Source: Ignavibacteriales bacterium UBA6490
GTDB lineage: Bacteria; Bacteroidota; Ignavibacteria; Ignavibacteriales; Ignavibacteriaceae
DNA length: 26,627 bases
Assembly (NCBI GenBank): GCA_002435365.1
Contig: DJMM01000056.1
Location: 22,309 to 48,935 of the forward strand
Direction: 5' to 3'
The notes beneath the pieces were generated by a model. The model was not told the DNA's origin and searched no databases. It worked only from the letters and a program-made list of their open reading frames with translations. A program made the position numbers and the translations under genes. This document shows, in pieces, positions 9,235-16,767 of the stretch; the stretch's first letter is position 1, and the number at the start of each line of letters is the position of its first letter.

Positions 9235-10221
9235 ATTATTCATTTCTGATTCAAATCTTTTTTTCAGCTTCAATTTAAGCTGCTCAGGGAGAAATGCCGC
9301 ATTCAATGCATTCACATTTGCCGCGTAAAAATCAGAAGCTGTCCATCCGAATACCTCAGCCAGTTTACGGTATTCTTCAGACAACGAAATATGGGAAAGC
9401 GTTCTGGCATCTGTATTAATCCCTGCCGAAATACCGTAATCAAAAAGCTTTTTTACCGGGTGATCCCTGTATTCATCATAAACGTTTGACTGCACATTGC
9501 TGGTAGGACAAATTTCCAGATGAATACCTCTTTCCTTAATTATTTTCATTAACTCGGGTTTCTCTGCACATCTTACACCATGTCCTATTCTTGTGACTGC
9601 CGGATTTTTAATTATCTCCTGTATACTTTCGGGACCTCTCGCTTCCCCGGCATGTGCCGTACAGAAAATGGAATTTTCCATGGCATATTCAAAGGCAGCA
9701 ATATGATTATCTAAAGGGAACCCTGCTTCATCTCCTGCCAGATCAAATCCGGCCACCAGGCTGTTCCTGAATAACTGAACAAGCTTTACAGTTTCCAGGC
9801 TCTGCTCTGCTGTAAAATGTCTCAGGGTACACAAAATCAAACGTGCTTCAATTCCATATCCGGAAACAGCATGGAATACTGCTTCTTCAACCACACTTAC
9901 AACCTCTTCCGGATTAAGGTCTCCCTGCGTATGCAATAATGGCGCAAACCTGATCTCTGCATAAATTACGTTATCTTTTTTCAATTGCTTAAACAGATCA
10001 TCGGTAACAAGACTCAGATTTTTCCTGGTCTGCATCAGCTTAATTCCCTCCAGGGCTCCTTTTATATACTCGCCGAGGGTCCGGCATTTTGCCGGAGAAA
10101 TAAAATTCTGATTGTAGTATTCCTGTGAAATATCTGGGTTCATTTTCCTTACAGCATCATAGCTTATTGAGCAGTCAAGATGAAGATGAAGTTCTGTTTT
10201 GGGCAACTTATTAAAATCCAT
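9229..10221 (-). CDS. add: Adenosine deaminase
   Basis: Zinc-dependent aminohydrolase of the adenosine deaminase family, 330 residues, converting (deoxy)adenosine to (deoxy)inosine in the cytosol. The metal ligands are visible: H12 and H14 in TELHLHLD, H190 and catalytic E193 in HAGE, H214 in RIGHG and D271 in NTDAR, plus CPTSN near residue 238. The residue after D271 is Ala where classical enzymes such as mouse ADA have a second Asp that contacts the purine, so substrate preference may differ; members of the wider family with NTDN or NTDA exist. It is transcribed with the deoxynucleoside kinase downstream. An upstream 28-bp palindrome marks the end of the preceding receptor gene, so this pair probably has its own promoter in the short gap. 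Confidence 0.9.
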   Translation of the reverse strand: MDFNKLPKTELHLHLDCSISYDAVRKMNPDISQEYYNQNFISPAKCRTLGEYIKGALEGIKLMQTRKNLSLVTDDLFKQLKKDNVIYAEIRFAPLLHTQGDLNPEEVVSVVEEAVFHAVSGYGIEARLILCTLRHFTAEQSLETVKLVQLFRNSLVAGFDLAGDEAGFPLDNHIAAFEYAMENSIFCTAHAGEARGPESIQEIIKNPAVTRIGHGVRCAEKPELMKIIKERGIHLEICPTSNVQSNVYDEYRDHPVKKLFDYGISAGINTDARTLSHISLSEEYRKLAEVFGWTASDFYAANVNALNAAFLPEQLKLKLKKRFESEMNNI

Positions 10222-10240
10222 TCCGAATAATAGTGTAACT

Positions 10241-10283
10241 ATTAAAAATAAAAAAACCGCTATGAGATTAATCTCATAGCGGT
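10241..10283 (-). terminator. Perfect-palindrome terminator of the Oar-like receptor gene
   Basis: A perfect 28-bp palindrome at 10256-10283 (arms ACCGCTATGAGATT and AATCTCATAGCGGT) is followed on the minus strand by a T-rich run (A-rich at 10241-10256 on the plus strand). It lies 24 nt after the receptor stop. In RNA the innermost bases would open to form the loop. Confidence 0.88.
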
Positions 10284-10306
10284 ATAGAGCTTAACAGAAC
10301 TGTTTT

Positions 10307-13300
10307 TTAGTTAAAGAAATAGCGCAGACCTACCTGCATCTGCCAGCGGGAGAACAAGCTGGGGTCATCCACGAATGTTTCCTTGATGCTGGTATCGAAG
10401 TTGAATGTAGGTTCGCCGTTGCTGTCAAAGCCGACTAACTGAAGCGGGGAAGTTGCTCTTGTATCCGCAACTTTTCTAACGCCCCAGCTGGGACTCAACA
10501 AATTGGCGACATTCAGAATATCAACACTAAGCTGGAATGTATGATTTTTACCGGCTAAAGGAATTGAAAAATCCTGAAGTAATCTAAGGTCGATATTAAT
10601 GTACCATGGATTTATGAGACCGTTTCTTTCGGCAATCTTACCCCTGTTTTTACTTAGATAGTCGTCCTGCTCAATGAATGCATTAAATGCATTCCACTGG
10701 GCATCGGCTGTTGCATAGAAGTTGCCGTTAAGATCAGTTTCCGAGAAAATAATTTCGCTTTTACTATTAGGAATATAAATCAGGTCGTTTCCGCCCTGGC
10801 CGTCACCGTTAACATCGCCGGCATAGATAAACGAGTAGCGGTTTCCGCCTGTGGTAATAAATCTGTTGCCTTCAGCAACCTCGAGGAACAGGCCAAAGCT
10901 GGTAGCAAAATTACTACTCCAGTTATGTTTGTAAGTAGCGCCGCCGATTATTCTGTGCTGCTGTCCGAATTGTGAATATCCTTCTTCCGGATTATTCGGA
11001 TCACCTTTCACAGGATTTCCGCCGTAAACAAATGAAGCTATTTCTGTGGTTGTCATTGTGTTTTTAGCAAGCAGGTAACTATATGCCAGAGTAGTAGATA
11101 GTCCGTAACCGAACTGTTTTCTTAATTGCGCCGTAATATTGAACGAATATCCTTTGTCATTATTATCAATTACATAGGCTCCGCCCGTAAACGCTGTATC
11201 TGAAAGAGCTCCGCCGAAATAAGGACGTCCGTCCTGTTTCAGCGTTCTGACCGGTTTACCGAGATTTGCATTACGCACATAAATAGCATTTATATCCTTA
11301 CCGTAGATTACTTCCAAAGTTCCGATCATATCCCAGGGAAGTTTACGGTCCAAAGCGATATTGGAAGTCCATATTTGCGGCCATTTAAAGTCGCTTGCCA
11401 TGGCATTCAGATCATCGGACTGCATAAGCACCGAGTTATCCTGTGTGGGATATTTTTTGCCGTTTGGATTATAGGTTGGATGGAACAGATTGGGATTCAG
11501 GCCGGGATTCGAAATATTATTTCCGATCCATACAAAAGGAAGCCTGCCGGTAAATATTCCGGTTCCGCCTCTTAACTGTGTACTGCGGTCGCCCATGACA
11601 TCCCAGTTAAAACCAACCCTCGGTGAGAACAGCAGAGTGGGATCCGGTAATTTGCTTTGATCAACCACTTCCCTGCTGTCATTTTCATCCAGTAAAATCA
11701 GGTTTCTTGACCACGGATTATCAATCGGTTCTGTGAAGTACATAGGTACATCTACACGAAGGCCAAATGTCAGGCTGAATCTGTCAGAAACCAGGAATTC
11801 ATCCTGAGCATAAAATGCCAGCTGACCGACTTCGATAAATTCACCTTTGTATGGCTCTGTGGAAGGAATAATAAAACTATTAAAATTCTCGGGATTAGAT
11901 GGATCAGTTCTGTTGAAGAAATCCTGCAGGGATGTAAATGTTGTGCCTCCAGGCCATGTATTGAACCCAAAAAATCCGAACCGGAACAGATTGAATGAAT
12001 TAAAGAAATCAAAATATTCAAAAGTTGCTCCGGCTGTCAGAACATGGTTATTAAGGTAATAACTGAAATTATTTGTAATCTGAAGAACGTTCTGATCAAG
12101 AATATTATGAATAGAAAATGGTTCGTGACCGATAGTTGTATAGGTTATACCGCCTTCAGCAATTTCTATTGTGGGATATGGTTTGCTGAATGGTTCGCGG
12201 AAATCTCTGAATACATTATAGCTTGCGAAAAATCTATTCGAAAAAGTATTATACCTGCTGTTTAATTCCAGGGCAAAAGAATTTAATTTATTATTCATCT
12301 TATAGCCTGAATTCTGGAAAGGCAGAGTATTCTGATTAGGACCGCGTCCGGTGTTGTTAAAACTGATCGCAAAAGGATGCGGCGGTTTCTGCCAGCCGGC
12401 TTTTAAATAATTATACCGGAATGAAAGATTATGATTTTCACTTATGTTCCAGTCTAATTTAGCAAGGATTTTCTCATTGTTGGTTTCATGAATAAATCCC
12501 TGGTATGGACCAGGATCATAACCATAAACAGAAATCATCCTTTGTCTTATGGAATCCATAGCGGATTGGCGAACCCTGCTTACACCAGGTGCATTATTGT
12601 TAGGGTCGTTGTCGTTATCGGCTGTGAAAGCATCGCTGCCGGGATCTTCCCTTCTGACTATTTCTCCGTTAACAAACAGGAAAAGTTTATTTGGAATAAT
12701 TGCTCCGCTTGCGGTTACTCCCGACTGATAAAAAGTCAGGTCAGGGTTAAGCAGTTCAGTATCTCCGATTTTTGTACCGAGCATACTTTCGTTCCTGTAA
12801 AAAGTGTAAACCGAGCCCTGTAAATTATTGGTTCCGCTCTTAGTTACAGTATTGATACCGGCCCCGGTAAATCCTCCTTCACGAACATCGAAGGGAGCAA
12901 TGGAAACCTGAACCTGTTCAACTGCATCATAAGGCAGCGGTTCCGCATTTGTCTGTCCGCCCGGAGCAGGATCATCAAGACCGAACGGATTGTTGAAATA
13001 GGAACCGTCAACAGAAATGTTATTATAAAGCCAGTTTCTTCCGCCGAAACTGAAATTTCCGTCGCTTCTGGGATCCATCCTGGTTAAATCGCGGGTACTG
13101 CGCTTTATGGACGGCAGCAGTGTAACGTCCCTGGGGTTAATTAATGTTTCAGCCCCGGTGCGGTTACTATTAATAATTTCATCTTTTTCCCCGGTTACAA
13201 TAACCTCGCCTCCGGCAACAGCTTCTGCTTGTAATTCAAAATCCAGGCGTAGCTGCTGACCAAGATTGAGGTACGCGTCTTCAACAATTTCCTTACCGTA

Positions 13301-13564
13301 ACCGACATACGAAACAGTAACGGTATAGGGTCCGCCCACCTTCATATTAAAAATATTATACTGCCCGTTATTTCTCGTTGAAGCACCATATTGTGTGCCG
13401 GTAGGAACATGCAGCACAATCACATTTGCATTGGGTAATGGATTGCCCTCAGCATCAACAACTATTCCGTTTAAGGATGATGTTGTTACACCCTGAGCAA
13501 AAAGCTCAGGTACCAGGAAGCCAAGGAAAAAGAACATAAGAAAAAGTAAAGGAATTTTTTTCAT
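10307..13564 (-). CDS. Oar-like TonB-dependent receptor
   Basis: A very large outer-membrane receptor of 1085 residues. It has a signal peptide (MKKIPLLFLMFFFLGFLVPELFAQ), a carboxypeptidase-regulatory-like domain (SLNGIVVDAEGNPLPNANV, then VGYGKEIV at about residue 90), a plug region (GGEVIVTGEKDEI, SFGGRNWLYNNISVDGSYF, then VEQVQVSIAPFDVREGGFTGAGINTVTKSGTN) and a long barrel ending in QVGLRYFFN, with the C-terminal aromatic typical of BAM substrates. The segment with GAGINTVTKSGTN and the length match the Oar (OmpA-related) TonB receptors of Myxococcus and Bacteroidota. The ATG at 13564 is preferred over the GTG at 13570 because AGAGAGG lies 5 nt before it and the signal peptide begins there. 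Such proteins are used for protease, siderophore or polymer transport; the substrate here is unknown. Confidence 0.9.
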   Translation of the reverse strand: MKKIPLLFLMFFFLGFLVPELFAQGVTTSSLNGIVVDAEGNPLPNANVIVLHVPTGTQYGASTRNNGQYNIFNMKVGGPYTVTVSYVGYGKEIVEDAYLNLGQQLRLDFELQAEAVAGGEVIVTGEKDEIINSNRTGAETLINPRDVTLLPSIKRSTRDLTRMDPRSDGNFSFGGRNWLYNNISVDGSYFNNPFGLDDPAPGGQTNAEPLPYDAVEQVQVSIAPFDVREGGFTGAGINTVTKSGTNNLQGSVYTFYRNESMLGTKIGDTELLNPDLTFYQSGVTASGAIIPNKLFLFVNGEIVRREDPGSDAFTADNDNDPNNNAPGVSRVRQSAMDSIRQRMISVYGYDPGPYQGFIHETNNEKILAKLDWNISENHNLSFRYNYLKAGWQKPPHPFAISFNNTGRGPNQNTLPFQNSGYKMNNKLNSFALELNSRYNTFSNRFFASYNVFRDFREPFSKPYPTIEIAEGGITYTTIGHEPFSIHNILDQNVLQITNNFSYYLNNHVLTAGATFEYFDFFNSFNLFRFGFFGFNTWPGGTTFTSLQDFFNRTDPSNPENFNSFIIPSTEPYKGEFIEVGQLAFYAQDEFLVSDRFSLTFGLRVDVPMYFTEPIDNPWSRNLILLDENDSREVVDQSKLPDPTLLFSPRVGFNWDVMGDRSTQLRGGTGIFTGRLPFVWIGNNISNPGLNPNLFHPTYNPNGKKYPTQDNSVLMQSDDLNAMASDFKWPQIWTSNIALDRKLPWDMIGTLEVIYGKDINAIYVRNANLGKPVRTLKQDGRPYFGGALSDTAFTGGAYVIDNNDKGYSFNITAQLRKQFGYGLSTTLAYSYLLAKNTMTTTEIASFVYGGNPVKGDPNNPEEGYSQFGQQHRIIGGATYKHNWSSNFATSFGLFLEVAEGNRFITTGGNRYSFIYAGDVNGDGQGGNDLIYIPNSKSEIIFSETDLNGNFYATADAQWNAFNAFIEQDDYLSKNRGKIAERNGLINPWYINIDLRLLQDFSIPLAGKNHTFQLSVDILNVANLLSPSWGVRKVADTRATSPLQLVGFDSNGEPTFNFDTSIKETFVDDPSLFSRWQMQVGLRYFFN

Positions 13565-13747
13565 ACACACCTCTCTTTTATTGGACTTTCGGGAATATTA
13601 ATTTAGAAATGACTGTTAAGAAAATGTTTATAAACATATACACTCTTAAAGATGATTGAGCGAAGTTACAATATTCATTGTGTAGAGTCAATAAATATTT
13701 TATTTTAAAAAGTTACTATTTTTTCCGGTTACCGCACAGAGAAGATT

Positions 13748-14407
13748 ATGAATTATCCAAGAATCAAAATATGCTGCATTTCCTCGATAAAAGAAGCAAA
13801 TATGGCAATAAAATACGGGGCTGATGCTATCGGGCTGGTTTCCGAAATGCCCAGCGGTCCCGGTGTTATTTCCGAAAAAGAAATTAAAAAAATCGCTGCC
13901 CATACACCCCCTCCGGTAGCTACATTTCTGCTTACCAGCAAAGTGACTGCCGGGGATATAATAAATCAGCAAAAAAAATGCAAAACCAGCACCATACAGT
14001 TGGTCGATAGTGTTCACCAGGATGTCTATCCTGAATTAAGGGAAAATCTGCCTGGAATAAAGCTGGTGCAGGTAATCCATATTACAGACGAAAATTCCGT
14101 TGCTGAAGCCGTAAGGGTTTCAGAATATGTTGATGCCATCCTGTTGGATTCAGGAAACCAAAAATTGAAGATCAAGGAACTGGGCGGTACCGGAAGAACA
14201 CACGACTGGAATCTGAGTAAAATGATCGTCGAAAGAATCAAGATACCGGTGTTTCTTGCCGGCGGGTTAAACCCTTCCAATGTTGCAGATGCCGTAAAAA
14301 CTGTTGTGCCATTCGGACTGGATATCTGCAGCGGAGTAAGGGAAAACGGGAAACTTAGTGAAAGACTACTTAGAGAGTTTGTTAGACAATTACAAAAATC
14401 AGATTAA
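13748..14407 (+). CDS. trpF: Stand-alone divergent phosphoribosylanthranilate isomerase
   Basis: A 219-residue (beta/alpha)8-barrel protein of the TrpF family, which performs the Amadori rearrangement of phosphoribosylanthranilate in tryptophan synthesis. Catalytic candidates are retained: the cysteine in KICCIS (C9, canonical KICGI) and the aspartate in AILLDSG (D134). The phosphate-binding loops are recognisable as GGTGRTHDW (146-154), FLAGGLNPSNV (169-179) and GLDICSGVR (190-198, canonical GVDVSSGVE). Unusual points: the common GFVFxxxSPR motif is replaced by GLVSEMPSGPGVIS, and VQLHG by IQLVDS, losing the usual HG. No other trp gene is nearby. It may be a second TrpF or a relative with another isomerase role. 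AGAGAAG precedes the ATG. Confidence 0.78.
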   Translation: MNYPRIKICCISSIKEANMAIKYGADAIGLVSEMPSGPGVISEKEIKKIAAHTPPPVATFLLTSKVTAGDIINQQKKCKTSTIQLVDSVHQDVYPELRENLPGIKLVQVIHITDENSVAEAVRVSEYVDAILLDSGNQKLKIKELGGTGRTHDWNLSKMIVERIKIPVFLAGGLNPSNVADAVKTVVPFGLDICSGVRENGKLSERLLREFVRQLQKSD

Positions 14408-14468
14408 TATTTTCATGGCATAAGCACAGTAAATTGATTCATATGGTTTCCCTGCACATCAGATGTAA

Positions 14469-14487
14469 CCCGGATAACAATTCCGGG
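14469..14487. terminator. Weak hairpin between convergent genes
   Basis: CCCGGA at 14469-14474 and TCCGGG at 14482-14487 form a 6-bp stem with a 7-nt loop between the convergent trpF and cytochrome genes. The T-run after it is poor on both strands, so it is at best a weak bidirectional terminator. Confidence 0.35.
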
Positions 14488-14517
14488 ATATAAGTTGCTT
14501 TCTATGAAATTATTAAT

Positions 14518-14793
14518 TTATTCCTCATTAAGGTAATTCAACAAATTTTGTTTTTCTGCCTTAGTAAGCTTTGCCTTTGAAGCCATTTCATTAATAATTT
14601 TTTCCCATTCCGCCGGTTTAAACATTTCCCTTTCATAAACTCTGTGACATGATGAGCATTTTGAATAGTAAAGCTCCCTTCCCAGCGGAAATTTAGTGGT
14701 CTTGGAAGAACTGTTTTCCATCGAGCTGCTGCAGCCGTAAAGCATAACTGTCATCTCACAAAGCAGATACAATCCAGACCACCTGATTGTCAT
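14518..14793 (-). CDS. Small c-type cytochrome lipoprotein
   Basis: A 91-residue exported protein. The N-terminal hydrophobic stretch ends in a lipobox-like LYGC with Cys21 as the probable lipidated residue. A single haem-binding CSSCH lies at residues 46-50, and M70 in INEMASKAK is a plausible sixth ligand, followed by the helix LTKAEKQNLLNYL typical of small class I cytochrome c domains. Such proteins carry electrons in the periplasm or on the outer membrane. The ATG overlaps the stop of the upstream barrel gene by 4 nt (ATGA), so the two are translationally coupled and likely work together. The redox partner is unknown. Confidence 0.75.
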   Translation of the reverse strand: MTIRWSGLYLLCEMTVMLYGCSSSMENSSSKTTKFPLGRELYYSKCSSCHRVYEREMFKPAEWEKIINEMASKAKLTKAEKQNLLNYLNEE

Positions 14794-15581
14794 AAATTAA
14801 TCCCAAGTATTGTTCTTATTTCAAAATCCTCGTGGCCGTCCAGGTCCAGACTGCTTTTAGTAACCGGACTGCCGCCGATCTGTTTCAGAATATTAATAGT
14901 AAAATAAAGTTCGTTAGTCTGAACATTAATCGTTGGACCTGCAAACGTTGCCTGGTTTTCTTCTTTCTTGTAAATATCTTCAAAGTTCCGGTGGTTACGG
15001 AATTCCAGTCCGAATGCCAGATTACTGGAAAGGTCATATGCAAGCCCCGCAGTAAGCTCAAATTTTGATTCATGCTCCGAATCGATGATCTTCCTCTCAA
15101 TCTCAGCATTAATATTGACTGCAGCAATTATATCGCCCATCCTTTTCGACAAAAGTATTTTCGGCTCATATTCAAGCTCGGCACCACCGTAAGAAAATTC
15201 AAAATAGAACGCCGGATCAACAAAATAAACATCAGGATTGGTAAACCTGTATCGCAACTCAAGCGATGATGATGAATATTCCAGAGAACTTGATCCATAT
15301 GCATTTTCAGCGGCAGTTACCTGATTAAAATTGAATTGAAAAGAGGTGGTCAGCCGGTCGGTTAAACCGTATTCTACTTCAAAACGCGGCTGAAATCTGT
15401 AATAATATCCCTCGGTTTTACCTGTTCGCAATGTATTCCAGATTTCCAGTTCCGCTGCACCCTGTGGTAAGGTATATGCCAGGTAGGAGCGGGCAAAGTA
15501 TTTTCTGTCTGCCAAAGCATCCACGGACAGAATGGTTATACAGAATATAATGATGCTGCATACAAACGGTAGTTTTTTCAT
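14790..15581 (-). CDS. Outer-membrane beta-barrel protein
   Basis: A 263-residue protein with a signal peptide (MKKLPFVCSIIIFCITIL...ADAL-like cleavage region) and alternating amphipathic strands such as YRFQPRFEVEYGLTDRLTTSF and LAYDLSSNLAFGLEFRNH, ending in IRTILGINL. This fits a small outer-membrane barrel of the transporter-like kind often placed next to redox or metal genes. AGGAAA precedes the ATG. It overlaps the cytochrome lipoprotein gene downstream, and a perfect 25-bp palindrome lies 25 nt upstream of its start. No specific family name can be supported; a porin or cytochrome-anchoring sheath are both possible. Confidence 0.7.
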   Translation of the reverse strand: MKKLPFVCSIIIFCITILSVDALADRKYFARSYLAYTLPQGAAELEIWNTLRTGKTEGYYYRFQPRFEVEYGLTDRLTTSFQFNFNQVTAAENAYGSSSLEYSSSSLELRYRFTNPDVYFVDPAFYFEFSYGGAELEYEPKILLSKRMGDIIAAVNINAEIERKIIDSEHESKFELTAGLAYDLSSNLAFGLEFRNHRNFEDIYKKEENQATFAGPTINVQTNELYFTINILKQIGGSPVTKSSLDLDGHEDFEIRTILGINL

Positions 15582-15605
15582 ATGATTTCCTATTTAATGG
15601 AATTG

Positions 15606-15630
15606 ATTATTTAGATACAATCTAAATAAT
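15606..15630. promoter_or_regulatory. Fur/PerR-like palindromic operator candidate
   Basis: A perfect 11-3-11 palindrome: ATTATTTAGAT, spacer ACA, ATCTAAATAAT. Length, AT content and the TTTAGA...TCTAAA core resemble operators of the Fur/PerR family in other phyla. It sits in the divergent region, 25 nt before the minus-strand barrel/cytochrome operon, where a repressor would block transcription. The regulator identity is inference. Confidence 0.55.
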
Positions 15631-15695
15631 AGTTTGTTAAACTCAAAGTCATTAAAGAAGGTATGATTACATTGCACTGGATTTTATGATTAAAT

Positions 15696-15798
15696 GCAGG
15701 ACTGTAAATAATTAAAAAATTTCCGATGCCGAAAACCGAAAGTCTTTCCCGGTTCAGTTAATCCCGGAACCGGCTAGTCTGAGGAGACCTTGTCCTGC
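15696..15798 (+). ncRNA. Candidate structured leader (riboswitch-like)
   Basis: GCAGGAC at 15696-15702 is perfectly complementary to GTCCTGC at 15792-15798. The enclosed domain holds hairpin CCGGTTC/GAACCGG (15749-15755 and 15767-15773) and a small hairpin GTCT-GAGG-AGAC (15777-15788). The closing helix uses the same bases as the 5' arm of the terminator at 15793-15830, so the two folds exclude each other, as in transcriptional riboswitches. GGAGACC recalls the end of the B12 box, but the rest of the cobalamin aptamer is absent. The class is unknown. Confidence 0.4.
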
Positions 15799-15830
15799 TG
15801 ATTTTCCACTTTGTAATTGGCAGGATTTTT
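15793..15830 (+). terminator. Intrinsic terminator inside the leader of the 15868 gene
   Basis: An 11-bp stem with two GU pairs (TCCTGCTGATT at 15793-15803 and AATTGGCAGGA at 15815-15825) has an 11-nt loop and is followed by TTTTT at 15826-15830. It ends 37 nt before the ATG at 15868 in the same direction, so it would act as an attenuator rather than an end-of-gene terminator. Confidence 0.55.
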
Positions 15831-15867
15831 ATAGCTTGCCTTTAGTTATTCATTTCCCGGAGACAAA

Positions 15868-16701
15868 ATGAAACTTTTCCTGTTGATTGTATTATCTGCA
15901 GTTTATATATATCCCCAATGCTCGGATGCCGGAGTATGTTCGATTGCCGATCATAACCGGTCGGCCGAAAATATCCTGAGAACCGGTCTTTCATATGAAT
16001 TCGGCTACAGCGGGAAAAAAGATGATATTTCATACAGCAGCATTGTCCTGAAGGCTGAATATAACTTCCTGGATAATACATCCGCCCATTTGTCGCTTCC
16101 CTACTCTTTCCAATCAGGCCCTTTGGGAAAAATATCCGGCATGGGAGATCCCCTGTTCTTATTAAATCAGAACATCTACATCTCAAGTGATCTTTCTGTG
16201 AACCTCCAGGGGGGAATTAAAATTGCCGGCGGCGAGGACAATTCCGAAAATCTCCCCCAGATGTATCAAAGCAGTCTGGGTACAAACGATTTTTTGCTGG
16301 GTGCTTCAATTTCGTATACCGATATCAGCCTGGCTATGGGATACCAGCTTGCCGGGGGAAGAAATGGTAATGTTCTTAAAGTGAAAAGAGGAGATGATTT
16401 TCTTTTTTCTGCCGGATACAACCATTCTTTCAGTGAAGTTATAAATGCAAATATCAAATTACTTGTAATCAAGAGATTAAGCGAGACCAGCATTGCTGAT
16501 TCATCCAATACCGGCAGTTTCGTTACTGTAGCCGGAAGCGATAATCTGCAGATCAATGCTGCAATCACTTTTTCTTACAGGATCTCCGAAACCACGGAGA
16601 TAAACATATTTGGTGCAGTGCCATTTAAAAAACGGCCTGTAAATATCGATGGCCTTACAAGAAGCCTGAGTTTATCCGCCGGAGCATTCTTTTATTTGTA
16701 A
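15868..16701 (+). CDS. Outer-membrane protein with CSDAGVC motif
   Basis: A 277-residue exported barrel-like protein. After a short signal peptide comes the cysteine-bearing segment PQCSDAGVCSI (residues about 17-27), then amphipathic strands (YSSIVLKAEYNFLDNTSAHLSL, DLSVNLQGGIKIAGGED, AITFSYRISETTEINIFGAVPF) ending in SAGAFFYL, the terminal Leu after aromatic residues. The pair of cysteines spaced C-x5-C at the mature N-terminus could bind metal, form a disulfide or be a small-ligand site; I cannot assign a function. GGAGA lies 5 nt before the ATG. A riboswitch-like leader with attenuator precedes it, and a Fur-like palindrome is in the same divergent region, so metal or cofactor regulation is plausible. 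Confidence 0.7.
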   Translation: MKLFLLIVLSAVYIYPQCSDAGVCSIADHNRSAENILRTGLSYEFGYSGKKDDISYSSIVLKAEYNFLDNTSAHLSLPYSFQSGPLGKISGMGDPLFLLNQNIYISSDLSVNLQGGIKIAGGEDNSENLPQMYQSSLGTNDFLLGASISYTDISLAMGYQLAGGRNGNVLKVKRGDDFLFSAGYNHSFSEVINANIKLLVIKRLSETSIADSSNTGSFVTVAGSDNLQINAAITFSYRISETTEINIFGAVPFKKRPVNIDGLTRSLSLSAGAFFYL

Positions 16702-16767
16702 CTGATGAAAATGAGAAAGAAACATATTCATCCCGACAAGGAATAAAAATTATTATTATTTTAATAT

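Noticed and set aside
3223..13564. SusCD polysaccharide utilisation locus
   Set aside because: Two TonB receptors are present but there is no SusD-like lipoprotein or glycoside hydrolase between them, and the receptors are of different types.
15740..15800. Cobalamin riboswitch, suggested by AGTCTGAGGAGACC similar to the B12 box
   Set aside because: The upstream conserved parts of the aptamer (GGGAA...CCGGTG...CCCGCAACTGT) are missing and the whole domain is only about 100 nt. Kept only as an unclassified leader.
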